Both the position numbers and the translations under genes were made by a program. Under the pieces are notes generated by a model. That model had not been told where the DNA came from. It worked only from the letters and a program-made list of their open reading frames with translations, and made no database searches. This document shows positions 1 to 9,144 of a DNA stretch of 64,000 nucleotides, in pieces; within the stretch, counting starts at the first letter, position 1, and each line of letters opens with the position of its first letter. This stretch comes from Hymenobacter fodinae. GTDB taxonomy: Bacteria > Bacteroidota > Bacteroidia > Cytophagales > Hymenobacteraceae. The stretch spans positions 1,302,001 to 1,366,000 of the forward strand of contig NZ_SRLA01000002.1 in NCBI RefSeq assembly GCF_004745825.1, read 5' to 3'.

Positions 1-158
1 ACGGCGAAGAAGTGAAACGCAACGCGCCGCTCTTCATCATCGAGGCCATGAAAATGGAAACCACCATTACCGCCAACGAAGACACGGTGGTAAAGGGCTT
101 GCACCTCGGCGAAGGTACCTTAGTTAACTCTGATGATCTGGTGCTGACGTTGGCCTAA
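1..158 (+). CDS. Biotinyl domain, C-terminal end of pyruvate carboxylase-like enzyme (partial)
   Basis: Only the last 51 codons are in the window; the reading frame enters at base 3 and ends at TAA 156-158. The fragment contains EAMKME, the biotin attachment motif, in which the lysine between the two methionines is biotinylated. The following residues (TTITA) match the biotinyl domain of pyruvate carboxylases better than that of acetyl-CoA carboxylase carrier proteins, so an ATP-dependent pyruvate-to-oxaloacetate enzyme is the likely parent. A separate biotin carrier subunit cannot be excluded because the catalytic domains lie upstream of the window. The gene converges on the META-domain gene, and a perfect hairpin lies between them. 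Confidence 0.8.
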   Translation, partial: GEEVKRNAPLFIIEAMKMETTITANEDTVVKGLHLGEGTLVNSDDLVLTLA

Positions 159-188
159 AGCTATAGCATAGCCTAGGTCAGTAAGAAA

Positions 189-211
189 GGGCTTTCTACG
201 CTAGAAAGCCC
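189..211. terminator. Bidirectional intrinsic terminator between convergent genes
   Basis: A perfect 10-bp stem (189-198 with 202-211) closes a 3-nt loop and is followed by a pyrimidine-rich run on both strands. It lies between the stop codons of the biotinyl-domain gene and the META-domain gene and can serve both. Confidence 0.7.
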
Positions 212-215
212 CTTC

Positions 216-668
216 TTATTTCCCGGCCAGAAATACGGCCAGCGGCGCTACGGTTGTTTCGCTGTACAAGCGCAGCGTGTCGGCGCTGATGCGGTAGGAG
301 CGGGTATTGTTCAGCACATTCAGGAACCGGTTCTCCAAGGTGAGCTCAGGGCAAGCCATTTTGGTGGAGAGCAACGGTCCGAACTGGAGTTTTCCTCCTG
401 AGGGTAGAGTAAAAGCCCCCCTAAATCGGTTACAACCGGCCTGGCCTTCGGCCTGAGTTTCAGTAGCACTGAGTTGCAGGTACATTTCCCGCTCAGGGTT
501 AGCCGGTATGGGTTGAGCCTCGAGCCGGTAGAGCAGCCATCGGGTAGTATGCAGAGTAGCGGGTGGAGGAGTAGGGCTAGAAACGGTATGGCTAAGCTTC
601 GGCTGACAGGAGTTAAGTAAAAAGCTGAGAATGAAGCCGGTGAAGAAAAGTGGGCGAGCCTGTTGCAT
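216..668 (-). CDS. META-domain lipoprotein
   Basis: The protein has 150 residues. The ATG at 668 is preferred because it begins a lipoprotein signal peptide (MQQARPLFFTG...) ending in the lipobox LNSC; an upstream ATG at 758 would add 30 residues with no signal character. The mature part carries a META-type domain like that of HslJ: a WLLYRLE strand, then AGCNRFRGAF, then a later STKMACPEL segment. The two cysteines (AGC and MAC) are typically conserved in this family. META-domain proteins are surface or periplasmic lipoproteins, some linked to stress or antibiotic tolerance, but no precise activity is established. The gene diverges from the M28 peptidase. Confidence 0.8.
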   Translation of the reverse strand: MQQARPLFFTGFILSFLLNSCQPKLSHTVSSPTPPPATLHTTRWLLYRLEAQPIPANPEREMYLQLSATETQAEGQAGCNRFRGAFTLPSGGKLQFGPLLSTKMACPELTLENRFLNVLNNTRSYRISADTLRLYSETTVAPLAVFLAGK

Positions 669-775
669 AAGGTGGGTGACTAGGGTGCAACAAAAATGCA
701 AATCCGGGCTGAAAAATGACGTGGGAAGCACGTCTAACACTAGCTTGGAATAGGACAAAATGGCTACATTCGGCC

Positions 776-2110
776 ATGAAAACTTTCCTTTTTATCTCCC
801 TTTTATTCTATTGTACGCAAACTGCGCTGGGGCAGAGAAAAACTGTTGCTGTGCCCGCCCCGGGAGTTGCTCCGGCTACCGTTGAACGGGTGTTGCGCAC
901 GCTGGCCGCCGATGATATGCAGGGGAGAGCATCAGGAAAGCCAGGGGCTCAAAAGGCTGCCGAATTTCTGGCCGCCGAGTTTAAGCGCATAGGCCTAGAG
1001 CCACTACCCGGCCTGACCAGCTATGCCCAATCATTCCCAACGTATGAGGTCCGGACGGCGGCGGCATTTGTGAATATAAACGGCGCCAACATCACACCCG
1101 ACAAGATGCTGCTGATTTCGGGTAAGCCTCATTTAAACTGGACCGACTCTGATGAGCCAGTGCCTAAGATGGTAACCGTGGCCGCCGACGGTAATCTGAT
1201 GCGGGAGGTACGACCCTTGCTGGAGCCGCGCGAGAACAGCATCGTGTTTGTGGACCCCAGCCACGCGGCTACCTTCAACCGGTTGGCCGGATACGTGAAG
1301 CGAGGCGGTTTACGGGCCGACAAACCCGCTGAATTTACCACTCTAATTGTGCTAGGAACTCCACCGCCGGCGCCCGTCAAGTTTCGGGTGGCCGCAACTA
1401 CCACCATCCGGACGGTAGAGCTGCGGAATGTGGTGGGCGTGTTACCTGGGAAAGATGCTGCTCGTGCCACGGAGCAAGTTGTATTCAGCGGACATTACGA
1501 CCATCTAGGCATCATTCCGGCAGTGCAGGGCGACTCTATTGCCAATGGCGCCGATGATGACGCTAGCGGTACTACCGCTGTAGTAGCGCTGGCAGAGTAT
1601 TTTAAGAAGAAGGCTGACAATGCCCGCACCTTGGTATTTGTGGCCTTTGCTGCCGAAGAAATTGGCGGTTTCGGGGCCCGCTACTTCTCGCAGCAGCTTG
1701 ACCCCAAGCAGGTGGTGGCCATGTTCAATATCGAAATGATCGGCAAGCAAGCTAAGTTCGGTCCCAATACTGCCTTCATCACAGGCTTCGATAAGTCAGA
1801 CTTCGGCAAATTGCTGCAGGAAAATACCAAGGGGGCAGTATTCCGCTTCGAGGCCGACCCGTATCCCGAGCAAAACCTGTTCTATCGGTCCGATAACGCC
1901 ACGCTGGCTCGGCTGGGCGTGCCGGCTCACACCATCAGCACCGACCAGATTCCAACCGACAAGCTCTACCACAGCGTGAATGATGAGGTAGAATCACTGG
2001 ATTTGGCGAACATGACTGCAGTAATCTCGGCCGTTGGGCGTAGTGCCGCCGGAATCATTTCTGGCAAACAAACCCCCACACGCATTGCCCCTGAGCAAGT
2101 GAAGCAGTAG
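776..2110 (+). CDS. Secreted M28-family metallopeptidase
   Basis: The protein has 444 residues. The start at 776 was chosen because it opens a signal peptide (MKTFLFISLLFYC...ALGQ); the ORF extends 20 codons further upstream. The co-catalytic zinc motifs of family M28 are visible in order: SGHYDHLG (His ligand), GADDDASGT (bridging Asp), AFAAEEIGG (general-base Glu and ligand Glu), IEMIG, and YHSVNDE near the C-terminus (final His ligand). Known members are aminopeptidases or carboxypeptidases cleaving small peptides in the periplasm or outside the cell. The segment between the signal peptide and the SGHYDHLG motif is long and may carry an inserted domain. Substrate specificity cannot be read from the sequence. 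Confidence 0.9.
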   Translation: MKTFLFISLLFYCTQTALGQRKTVAVPAPGVAPATVERVLRTLAADDMQGRASGKPGAQKAAEFLAAEFKRIGLEPLPGLTSYAQSFPTYEVRTAAAFVNINGANITPDKMLLISGKPHLNWTDSDEPVPKMVTVAADGNLMREVRPLLEPRENSIVFVDPSHAATFNRLAGYVKRGGLRADKPAEFTTLIVLGTPPPAPVKFRVAATTTIRTVELRNVVGVLPGKDAARATEQVVFSGHYDHLGIIPAVQGDSIANGADDDASGTTAVVALAEYFKKKADNARTLVFVAFAAEEIGGFGARYFSQQLDPKQVVAMFNIEMIGKQAKFGPNTAFITGFDKSDFGKLLQENTKGAVFRFEADPYPEQNLFYRSDNATLARLGVPAHTISTDQIPTDKLYHSVNDEVESLDLANMTAVISAVGRSAAGIISGKQTPTRIAPEQVKQ

Positions 2111-2130
2111 ACAGTTATCAGTCTGCGTAA

Positions 2131-2176
2131 AAGCGCTAGGCCACTCTGCAAACACGTGCAGAGTGGCCTAGCGCTT
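2131..2176. terminator. Bidirectional intrinsic terminator
   Basis: A perfect 19-bp stem (2131-2149 with 2158-2176) encloses an 8-nt loop and ends in a T run on the plus strand. It lies between the convergent M28 peptidase and barrel-protein genes. Each arm contains the iterated octamer CTAGGCCA/TGGCCTAG. Confidence 0.85.
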
Positions 2177-2188
2177 TTTCAATGGTGG

Positions 2189-3043
2189 CTACTTGCCTAG
2201 GCGGGCACTTAATCCGCCCCCGATGTTGAAGCCACCCGCGGCACCTGTCAGGCCATGGCCCGCCGTTACGTCGAAGCGGAGACCGGGTAGGGGGCGCCAG
2301 TACAGACCCGAGGTTACGCCCGGTAACCAGCCCTGCTGCCGCTGCCACGTGGCATACGTTTCAGCAAAGAACCCTACGTGGTTGCTGGCCGTGAGTGGCC
2401 CATTGAGAGCCAAGGTGGTGAGGTATTGTCCTTGTTTGGTGCCCTCGGCTTTAAAGCCGCGTTGCCGAAAACCGAAGTTGCCTTCCAGCCCAAAGCGCTG
2501 CCCAAGTTGCTGTGATATGAGCAGCCGCCCACCGGGCTCATACTGCTTCTCACCGAAGCTGGCGTCGCCGTTGCGCAGGTTCATATCCAATAGCACCACA
2601 ACCTGGGAGCGGCTATTTTGCACCGTAGAAGCCAAAAACTTCGCGCCTACATTTAGCGGAGCAAAGCCCGTTGGCCCGGCATAAGGAGTTGGAGCTCCTT
2701 CGCTGTTAAGTGGCCTAGCGGTGCCCGGCGTGAGCAAGTAATTCTGAGTAGCGCGCAGCTCAATATGATTGAAGAAGCCCACCCGCAGCGTATTGACCCA
2801 AGCGGAGCGGCCAGCGTAGCCCACGCTGCTAGTCCGGTCGTAGCTGTTCAGCCCAGTTTCTATCTGAAACTGGCCCGGGTACAGCATGTTCGTGGTGATG
2901 GTCTGGCCCGGACGGTCCGGGCGAATCAGGCGCACAAATGGCGACTCGCCATTATCCAACCGATAGTCAGTGGTCTGGGCCAGGGTGCGGGCCGAGCCGG
3001 CGAGCATAAGCCCGGCGGCGGTCAGCAGGATGGTCTTTCTCAT
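2189..3043 (-). CDS. Putative outer-membrane beta-barrel protein (transporter / MetA-pathway-like)
   Basis: The protein has 284 residues and starts at 3043 with a signal peptide (MRKTILLTAAGLMLAGSARTLAQ). The rest is glycine-rich with alternating hydrophobic strands (for example QFQIETGLNSY, RVGFFNHIELRA, LLDMNLRN, FGLEGNFGFRQRG, HVGFFAETYA), the pattern of a closed outer-membrane barrel. The arrangement, with an early LIRPDRPGQT segment and a C-terminal glycine-rich strand, resembles the family annotated as transporter or putative MetA-pathway-of-phenol-degradation protein. That family name comes from context elsewhere, and no phenol genes are present here. The function is unassigned. Confidence 0.65.
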   Translation of the reverse strand: MRKTILLTAAGLMLAGSARTLAQTTDYRLDNGESPFVRLIRPDRPGQTITTNMLYPGQFQIETGLNSYDRTSSVGYAGRSAWVNTLRVGFFNHIELRATQNYLLTPGTARPLNSEGAPTPYAGPTGFAPLNVGAKFLASTVQNSRSQVVVLLDMNLRNGDASFGEKQYEPGGRLLISQQLGQRFGLEGNFGFRQRGFKAEGTKQGQYLTTLALNGPLTASNHVGFFAETYATWQRQQGWLPGVTSGLYWRPLPGLRFDVTAGHGLTGAAGGFNIGGGLSARLGK

Positions 3044-3179
3044 TTCCCTTCGACACGTTTCAAACTTTAATGGTTCGATTTTTTGCGAAACCGTGAAACC
3101 TATAGCAGAAATTATCGTAGTCGGCGGCACCTATACACCAAGCCTAACTAGCCGCTAACTACCAGATTAGCGTAAAAGA

Positions 3180-3206
3180 AAGCGCCCCAGCTCAGCTGGG
3201 GCGCTT
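3180..3206 (-). terminator. Intrinsic terminator of the M1 aminopeptidase gene
   Basis: Near-perfect self-complementary segment (arms 3180-3192 and 3194-3206, GC-rich core) 28 bp beyond the stop codon of the minus-strand aminopeptidase. It is followed on the minus strand by a T-rich run. Confidence 0.75.
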
Positions 3207-3234
3207 AGATAAAAAGCCAATAACTTATACTGGT

Positions 3235-5706
3235 CTAGGGTGCTTGCTTAATGGCTTGCATAGCTTGCTGCACAGTAGCCTGCTGATCGGCGGGCTTAGC
3301 TTTACTTACCTTATCTAGCAGCCCCAAGATGGGCTCATCTACGCCGTACTTCTTGTACTCGATGGCAAGCTTCTGCATTCGCTCCGTGCCTTCACGTAGC
3401 ACAGTAGCGTCGTTGATGCGAGTCATGAAGGTGGTCAGGCTTTCCAACATGTTGAATTTCCCCTGCACCCCAGCGGCATCGTAGCGGCTGCGCAGGAAGC
3501 TCCAGCTGCTAGCGTCGCCCTGCTGGGCGTATACGCTGGCTACGGCATTGCTAATAGCACTGTGCGTGTCGTCCTGCAACGTTTTGGCGCGGGTCAAAGC
3601 CTTGGCCGGCTGTACCGAGGCTAGGCCTCTCAGTGCGGCACCCTGCACGGCGTACGATTGGCTGTTGAGCGACTGCGTGAAGACTTTCTCGTCTTTTTTG
3701 TCTTTCAACTGGCCTAGAGCAGTCAGAATAGCGGCTTGGGTATTGGTGTTTTTCTCTTGGGCCAACTGGCGGCGCAGGGCTGGCACGGCAGCTTTCTGCA
3801 CGGCTTTATCATCGAGCTTTAAGCCTGCCAGCGCCGACTGACGTAGGCCACTATACTTGTCATTCAGGGCCGAAATCAGCAGGGCACGGGCGGCAGCATC
3901 GGTGGCCGGACGTGCCGCGGCGGCGGCTACGGCCTCGCGACGGTCAACGAAGCGAGGGGCATTCTTGTACTGATACACAAACTCCTCGAAGGGCTTGTTA
4001 TCGGTTTTCTGCCATAGCAGCACTTTCTCCGCGTCCACGTTTACCAAGCTAGGTTTGCTGGCCGCTGGGAAGCGCAGGGTTTCGGTGCGCTGGCGCAGCA
4101 TAGCGGTGTGGCGCTGGGGCTTGCCGTTCACGTACAGGTCTACAGTCAGCGGCAACTGAAACACTTGGCCCGGCTGGTTTTGCTTGATGGTAACGGTTTG
4201 CTCTTTGCGGGCGGCATCCCAGCCGTAGTCAATGCTCACAACGGGGTGCCCCGAGCTGAAGTACCACTGGTTGAAGAACCAGTTCAGGTCTTGGCCCGAG
4301 GTGGCCTCTAGCGCCAGGCGCAGCTGGTGAGCCTCGCCGTTGCCGAACTTGTTGTCGGTGAGATACTTCTTCAGGCCCGCAAAGAACACGTCGTCGCCGA
4401 GGTAGTTGCGCAGCATGTTCAGAATCTGGCCGCCCTTTTGGTAGCTCACCAGGTCAAACATGTCTTCCTTATCGGCGTAGTGGAAGCGCACCAGGTTTTT
4501 CTGGGCATCGGCGGGGCTGCGCAGATAGTTGCGCATGTTCATATAGGCGTGCGCATCGGCGGCATCCTGGCCGTACTTGTGCTCAGCCCAGAGCGCCTCG
4601 GAGAAGTCGGCAAACGACTCGTTTACCGTCAGGTTACTCCAGCTTTCGGCCGTTACCAGGTCGCCAAACCACTGGTGGAACAGCTCGTGGGCAATTACCG
4701 ATTCGCCGTTGGCATACTCAGCATCCAGCAGCTCGCGGGCATCTTTCTGCACAAAGTCGCCGTGCAGGGTGGCCGAGGTGTTTTCCATGGCGCCACTCAC
4801 GTAGTCGCGCACCACAATCTGGGCGTACTTGTTCCAAGCGTAATCTACTCCCAGGCGCTGGGAGAAAAACTCCAGCATTTCGGGCGTATTACCGAAAATC
4901 TGCTTGGCGAAGGGGGCGTATTTAGGCTCGAGGTAGTAGCTCACTTCCTTGCCACGCCATATGTCTTTGGCAATCTTGAAGTCGCCCACGGCCATCATAA
5001 AGAGGTAGGGCGAGTGGGGCAGCTCCTGCTTCCAGGTGTCGGTGCGGGTGCCGTCGTTGTTGGCCTTCTGCGAGTCGAGGCGGCCGTTGCTGAGCGTGAC
5101 GTAACGCGCGGGCACCGTCATGCTGATTTCGGCGGTGGTTTTCTGGTTAGGCCGGTCAATGGTCGGGAACCAGGCCGAAGAACCTTCCGTCTCACCCTGG
5201 GTCCAGATCTGGCGGGGCTTTCCCGCCTCGGTGCTGTCGGGGTTGATGAAATACAGGCCTTTGGCGTCGGAAATAGCAGCGCTGCCTTTCACCTTCAGCT
5301 CATCGGGTTTGGCGGTGTACTCAATGTATACGGTGTACTGCTGGCCGGGCGTGTACAGCTTGTCCAGATGCACCAGCATCTGCTCCTGGTTATAATCGAA
5401 GCGCAGGGTTTTGGCATCCGTACCATTTACCATCGTCACCGACTTGATATCCATGCCCTTGGCGTCGAGGCGCAATGAGTCGGTGGCGTAGGCCACTGGT
5501 TGTAGAGTTAGCCACTCGCGGCCGTAGAGGTAGCGCTTGGCGTAATCGAAACGCACATCGAGCTTGGTGTGCACCAGGGCGTTGATTTTACGGGCCGATT
5601 CGCGGTAGGGTAGCAGAGCAGCTGAGTCGGGACGGGCTGCCGGGTTTTGGGCAAAGGCAGGTGCCGCGCCCAGCAGGCCTAGGCCTAGCAGGAAAGCTTT
5701 GGTCAT
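3235..5706 (-). CDS. M1-family zinc aminopeptidase, secreted, with C-terminal helical repeats
   Basis: The protein has 823 residues with a signal peptide (MTKAFLLGLGLLGAAPAFAQ, cleavage near residue 20). It carries the exopeptidase motif GAMEN at 305-309 and the zinc site HELFH at 340-344, with the third ligand E363 in VNESFAD, giving HEXXH-x18-E. The catalytic tyrosine should lie in the SYQKGGQILN region. The N-terminal beta domain (about 40-230) and catalytic domain follow the usual M1 order. The last 230 residues contain short alpha-helical units resembling HEAT repeats. Known members remove N-terminal residues from peptides; here export suggests periplasmic or extracellular peptide use. 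The gene appears monocistronic. Confidence 0.93.
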   Translation of the reverse strand: MTKAFLLGLGLLGAAPAFAQNPAARPDSAALLPYRESARKINALVHTKLDVRFDYAKRYLYGREWLTLQPVAYATDSLRLDAKGMDIKSVTMVNGTDAKTLRFDYNQEQMLVHLDKLYTPGQQYTVYIEYTAKPDELKVKGSAAISDAKGLYFINPDSTEAGKPRQIWTQGETEGSSAWFPTIDRPNQKTTAEISMTVPARYVTLSNGRLDSQKANNDGTRTDTWKQELPHSPYLFMMAVGDFKIAKDIWRGKEVSYYLEPKYAPFAKQIFGNTPEMLEFFSQRLGVDYAWNKYAQIVVRDYVSGAMENTSATLHGDFVQKDARELLDAEYANGESVIAHELFHQWFGDLVTAESWSNLTVNESFADFSEALWAEHKYGQDAADAHAYMNMRNYLRSPADAQKNLVRFHYADKEDMFDLVSYQKGGQILNMLRNYLGDDVFFAGLKKYLTDNKFGNGEAHQLRLALEATSGQDLNWFFNQWYFSSGHPVVSIDYGWDAARKEQTVTIKQNQPGQVFQLPLTVDLYVNGKPQRHTAMLRQRTETLRFPAASKPSLVNVDAEKVLLWQKTDNKPFEEFVYQYKNAPRFVDRREAVAAAAARPATDAAARALLISALNDKYSGLRQSALAGLKLDDKAVQKAAVPALRRQLAQEKNTNTQAAILTALGQLKDKKDEKVFTQSLNSQSYAVQGAALRGLASVQPAKALTRAKTLQDDTHSAISNAVASVYAQQGDASSWSFLRSRYDAAGVQGKFNMLESLTTFMTRINDATVLREGTERMQKLAIEYKKYGVDEPILGLLDKVSKAKPADQQATVQQAMQAIKQAP

Positions 5707-5830
5707 GAAAGGAAGATAGAATAGGATTGGGTTGCTAGTTGCAAACTTTTCTGCACAGATGCGCTACGTGAGAGTGCAGTTGCATTTCAGATGAGAGCAG
5801 AGGAGTAACACCGAGTCAGTGGGCCCAAAA

Positions 5831-5854
5831 AACAACAGCCGGCTAAGAGCCGGC
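5831..5854 (-). terminator. Intrinsic terminator of the RND efflux operon
   Basis: A 7-bp GC-rich stem (5838-5844 with 5848-5854) lies about 30 bp beyond the RND pump stop codon. On the minus strand it is followed by a T-rich run (5825-5837). Confidence 0.65.
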
Positions 5855-5882
5855 CGATGTTTGTAGTACCACACAATTGGTT

Positions 5883-8800
5883 TTAGTGAGCTAATGCCGG
5901 CTCTGAGTGCCGCTCGGGGTGCAGCGTCGGGTCGTCGCCGTAGTGGGTGTGCTGGGCGCGATACGTGCGCTCGAAGATCAGCGGGAAGATAAACAGGGTC
6001 AGGATGGTGCCCGTTATCAAGCCGCCAATTACCACAATGGCCAGGGGCTTAGAGGTTTCGGAGCCGATGCCTGTGCTAATGGCAGCGGGCATCAGGCCAA
6101 TGGTAGCCATCAGAGCCGTCATCACCACGGGGCGCACCCGGCTGGTTACGCCGTCGGCAATGCTGCGGTCGAGGCTCATCTTCCGGAGCATGTTCTGCTT
6201 GAACACCGAAATCAGGATTACACCATTCTGGATACAGATACCAAAGAGGGCAATGAAGCCAATGCCGGCCGAAATGCTGAAGTTGGTGTGGGTGATGAGC
6301 AAGGCCGCAATGCCGCCAATAATGGCAAACGGCACATTCAGCAGCACCAGGCCAGCATCCTTCAGATTCCCAAACAAAATGAACAGGATAAAAAAGATCA
6401 GGGCCAGTGAAACGGGCACCACCTGGCCTAGGCGCTGCGTGGCCCGGCGTTGGTTTTCAAAGTCGCCGGTCCACTTCATCGTGTAGCCTTTGGGCAGGCT
6501 TACCACTTGGTTCACTTTGCGCTGAGCTTCCTCAATGGTGCTGCCCATGTCGCGGCCCCGGATGGAGAACTTCACGGCAGCAAAGCGCTGGTTGTCGTCG
6601 CGGTAGATGAGGGAGGGGCCGTTTACTTCCCCAATAGTGGCAATCTCGGAGAGGGGAATGGTCTTACCGTTCTGGGTAGGCACCATCAGGGCCGCAATTT
6701 CCTGGGGGCTCTGGCGGAACTGCTCCTGATACCGGACCCGAATGGGAAACTTCCGCTCGCCCTCGTACATCTGCGAGGCCTGCTTGCCGCCCACGGCCAT
6801 TTCCAGCACCGCGTTGGCGTCGGCTTTGCTCACGCCGTAGCTGGCCATGCGGCCTTCGTCTAGCTCCACGTGCAGTTCGGGCTGGCCAATGTTGCGCAAC
6901 ACGCCCAGGTCGTCAATGCCTTTGATGTTTTTCAGAACGCCGTACACCTGCCGGCCTTTCTCCTCCATCAGCTTCAGGTCGGTACCATATATTTTTACCG
7001 CAATGGAGCCTTTCACGCCCGAGGCGGCTTCCTCCACGTTGTCGGTAATGGGCTGCGAGAAGTTGAAGTCTACGCCGGGGAAGCGGTTAAGCTTTTCCTT
7101 CATGTGCTCAATCAGAGCCTCTCTCTTGTCTTTGTGCTTCATCTCGGCCTGTACCTCGGGGGTGTGCTTGAGCTGCACCAAGAACTCGTTGTTGTAGAAA
7201 CCGGTGGGGTCGGTGCCATCGTTGGGGCGGCCAGTCTGGCTTACCACGTCGCCCACCTCTGGGAAGGAGAGGAACACCCGGCGCATCTCGTTGCACAGCT
7301 TGTTGCTTTCCTCCAAGGAAATGCTCAGCGGCAACTGAGCCCGCACGTAAATAGAGCCCTCATTCAGCTCGGGCAAAAACTCCGAGCCCAGGAAGTGGAA
7401 GGCGCCCATGCCCAACACCACGGCCACCGTGGCAACCAACAGGCTGGCGGTTTTACGGGCGTAGGTGAAAGCGAAGAACCGTTGGGCCCCGCGGTTGATG
7501 CCCCGCACGAAGAAGTTATCCTTCTCCACCACGTTCTTTTTCAGCAGCAGCGAGGTAAGCACTGGCACCAGCGTGAGCGTAAAAATGAGCGCGCCCAGCA
7601 GAGCAAAGCCCAGCGTCCAGGCCAGGGGCGAGAACACCTTGCCCTCTACTTTCTCGAAGGAGAAAATGGGCAGCAGCGCCGTGATAATGATAGCCTTGGA
7701 GAAAAAGATGGCCTTGCCCATGTCGCGGCCGGTCTTCTTGATGAGGCCTAGCTTGGCGAGCTTGTTGAAGCGCTCCATGCCCATGTTGTGGGCCTTGTGG
7801 TCGAGAGCTACAAACAGGCCTTCCACCATTACCACGGCCCCATCGATGATGATACCGAAGTCGATAGCGCCCATGCTCAGTAGGTTGGCCGACATGCCCT
7901 TCAAGCGCAGGCAGATGAAAGCAAACAACAGGGCCAGCGGAATGATAACCGACACGATGACGGTGGTGCGCCAATCAGCCATGAACACGAACACGATAAC
8001 CGTCACCAGCACAATGCCTTCCAGCAGGTTGTGAATTACGGTTTCCGTGGAGAAGTCAATAAGCTGCTGGCGGTCGTAGAAGGTCTGAATCTTCACGTCG
8101 GAAGGCAGAATCTTCTCATTCAGGTCGGCTACCTTGTCTTTCAGGCGGGCAATAACTTCAGAGGGGTTTTCACCTTTGCGCATCACCACAATGCCTTCCA
8201 GCACGTCGTCGTTGAGGCCACGGCCCACCTTGCCCAGCTTCGGCAGCGCCGACTCGTGCACCAGAGCCACGTCTTTCACCAGAATGGGCGCCCCGTTCAC
8301 GTTCTTGATGACGGTGTTGTTGATATCACTGATGTTGTTCAAGAGGCCGATGCCGCGCACCACGTAGTTCTGCTGGCCTTGGTTTATCACGTCGCCGCCC
8401 ACGTTGATGTTGGAGCGCTGAATGGCGTTGTAGAGGTCGAGGGGGGTGAGGCCTAGGTCTTGGAGCTTGCCGGGGTTCACGCTGATTTCGTAGTCCTTCA
8501 CTTCACCGCCAAAGCTGTTCACATCGGCCACGCCGGGCACAGCTTTCAGGTTGCGCTCCACCACCCAATCTTGCAGGGTTTTTAGCTCGCGGGTGGTTTT
8601 ATTCTTGCTTTTCAGTGTGTAGCGAAAGATTTCGCCGGTGGGGCCGTAGGGCGGCTGCACGTCGGGCTCGGCGCCATCCGGCAGGTCAGCCTGGGAGAGC
8701 AGGTTGTTTACCTGCACGCGGGCAAAGGCATCGTCTACACCGTCATCAAAAATTACCTTCACCACCGACAGCCCGAAGAGGGTAGTAGAGCGGATGCTGG

Positions 8801-9047
8801 TTTTCTTCTGCACCGGGTTGAGGGCAATTTCAATCGGTGCCGTTACAAACTTCTCAATCTCCTCCGCCGAGCGGCCGGGCCACTGCGTGATGATGGTGAT
8901 TTCGGTGTTGGTAACGTCCGGAAAGGCCTCAATGGGCGTGTTCCGGTAGCTCATTACCCCGGCAATTATGGTGGCGAGGGTCATGAGGAACACAAAGCCC
9001 CGATTCTTGAGCGAAAAGGCAATGATGCCTTGGATGAATTTATTCAT
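5883..9047 (-). CDS. CzcA/CusA-family heavy-metal RND efflux pump
   Basis: This 1054-residue inner-membrane proton antiporter is the energised subunit of a tripartite pump that moves divalent metal ions out of the cell. The start MNKFIQGIIAFSLKNRG is typical of HME-RND proteins, followed by the periplasmic segment with FPDVTNTEI and TQWPGRSAEEIE. Transmembrane segment 4 carries DFGIIIDGAVVMVE (D396, D402, E409). This acid triad is associated with the CzcA-like Co/Zn/Cd/Ni group, whereas the Cu/Ag CusA type has a different pattern here. It is the last gene of the TolC-adaptor-pump operon, 97 bp after the adaptor. The metal has not been proven, so the symbol is left blank. Confidence 0.93.
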   Translation of the reverse strand: MNKFIQGIIAFSLKNRGFVFLMTLATIIAGVMSYRNTPIEAFPDVTNTEITIITQWPGRSAEEIEKFVTAPIEIALNPVQKKTSIRSTTLFGLSVVKVIFDDGVDDAFARVQVNNLLSQADLPDGAEPDVQPPYGPTGEIFRYTLKSKNKTTRELKTLQDWVVERNLKAVPGVADVNSFGGEVKDYEISVNPGKLQDLGLTPLDLYNAIQRSNINVGGDVINQGQQNYVVRGIGLLNNISDINNTVIKNVNGAPILVKDVALVHESALPKLGKVGRGLNDDVLEGIVVMRKGENPSEVIARLKDKVADLNEKILPSDVKIQTFYDRQQLIDFSTETVIHNLLEGIVLVTVIVFVFMADWRTTVIVSVIIPLALLFAFICLRLKGMSANLLSMGAIDFGIIIDGAVVMVEGLFVALDHKAHNMGMERFNKLAKLGLIKKTGRDMGKAIFFSKAIIITALLPIFSFEKVEGKVFSPLAWTLGFALLGALIFTLTLVPVLTSLLLKKNVVEKDNFFVRGINRGAQRFFAFTYARKTASLLVATVAVVLGMGAFHFLGSEFLPELNEGSIYVRAQLPLSISLEESNKLCNEMRRVFLSFPEVGDVVSQTGRPNDGTDPTGFYNNEFLVQLKHTPEVQAEMKHKDKREALIEHMKEKLNRFPGVDFNFSQPITDNVEEAASGVKGSIAVKIYGTDLKLMEEKGRQVYGVLKNIKGIDDLGVLRNIGQPELHVELDEGRMASYGVSKADANAVLEMAVGGKQASQMYEGERKFPIRVRYQEQFRQSPQEIAALMVPTQNGKTIPLSEIATIGEVNGPSLIYRDDNQRFAAVKFSIRGRDMGSTIEEAQRKVNQVVSLPKGYTMKWTGDFENQRRATQRLGQVVPVSLALIFFILFILFGNLKDAGLVLLNVPFAIIGGIAALLITHTNFSISAGIGFIALFGICIQNGVILISVFKQNMLRKMSLDRSIADGVTSRVRPVVMTALMATIGLMPAAISTGIGSETSKPLAIVVIGGLITGTILTLFIFPLIFERTYRAQHTHYGDDPTLHPERHSEPALAH

Positions 9048-9144
9048 GGCTTATGAAGAAGCTAGAAAGCAATAGCGTAGCGCTAGAAAGTAGGCAAGGG
9101 TGGCCTAGCCCACAGTAGCAAAGGAAGAGGCTGGCTTTCTAGCA

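Noticed and set aside
4327..5478. 383-codon plus-strand ORF opposite the M1 aminopeptidase
   Set aside because: It lies entirely antisense to a gene with all catalytic motifs; long antisense frames are expected at this G+C content and it resembles no family.
6870..7751. 293-codon plus-strand ORF opposite the RND pump
   Set aside because: Antisense to the pump gene; composition (rich in His, Gln, Leu) is that of a shadow frame.
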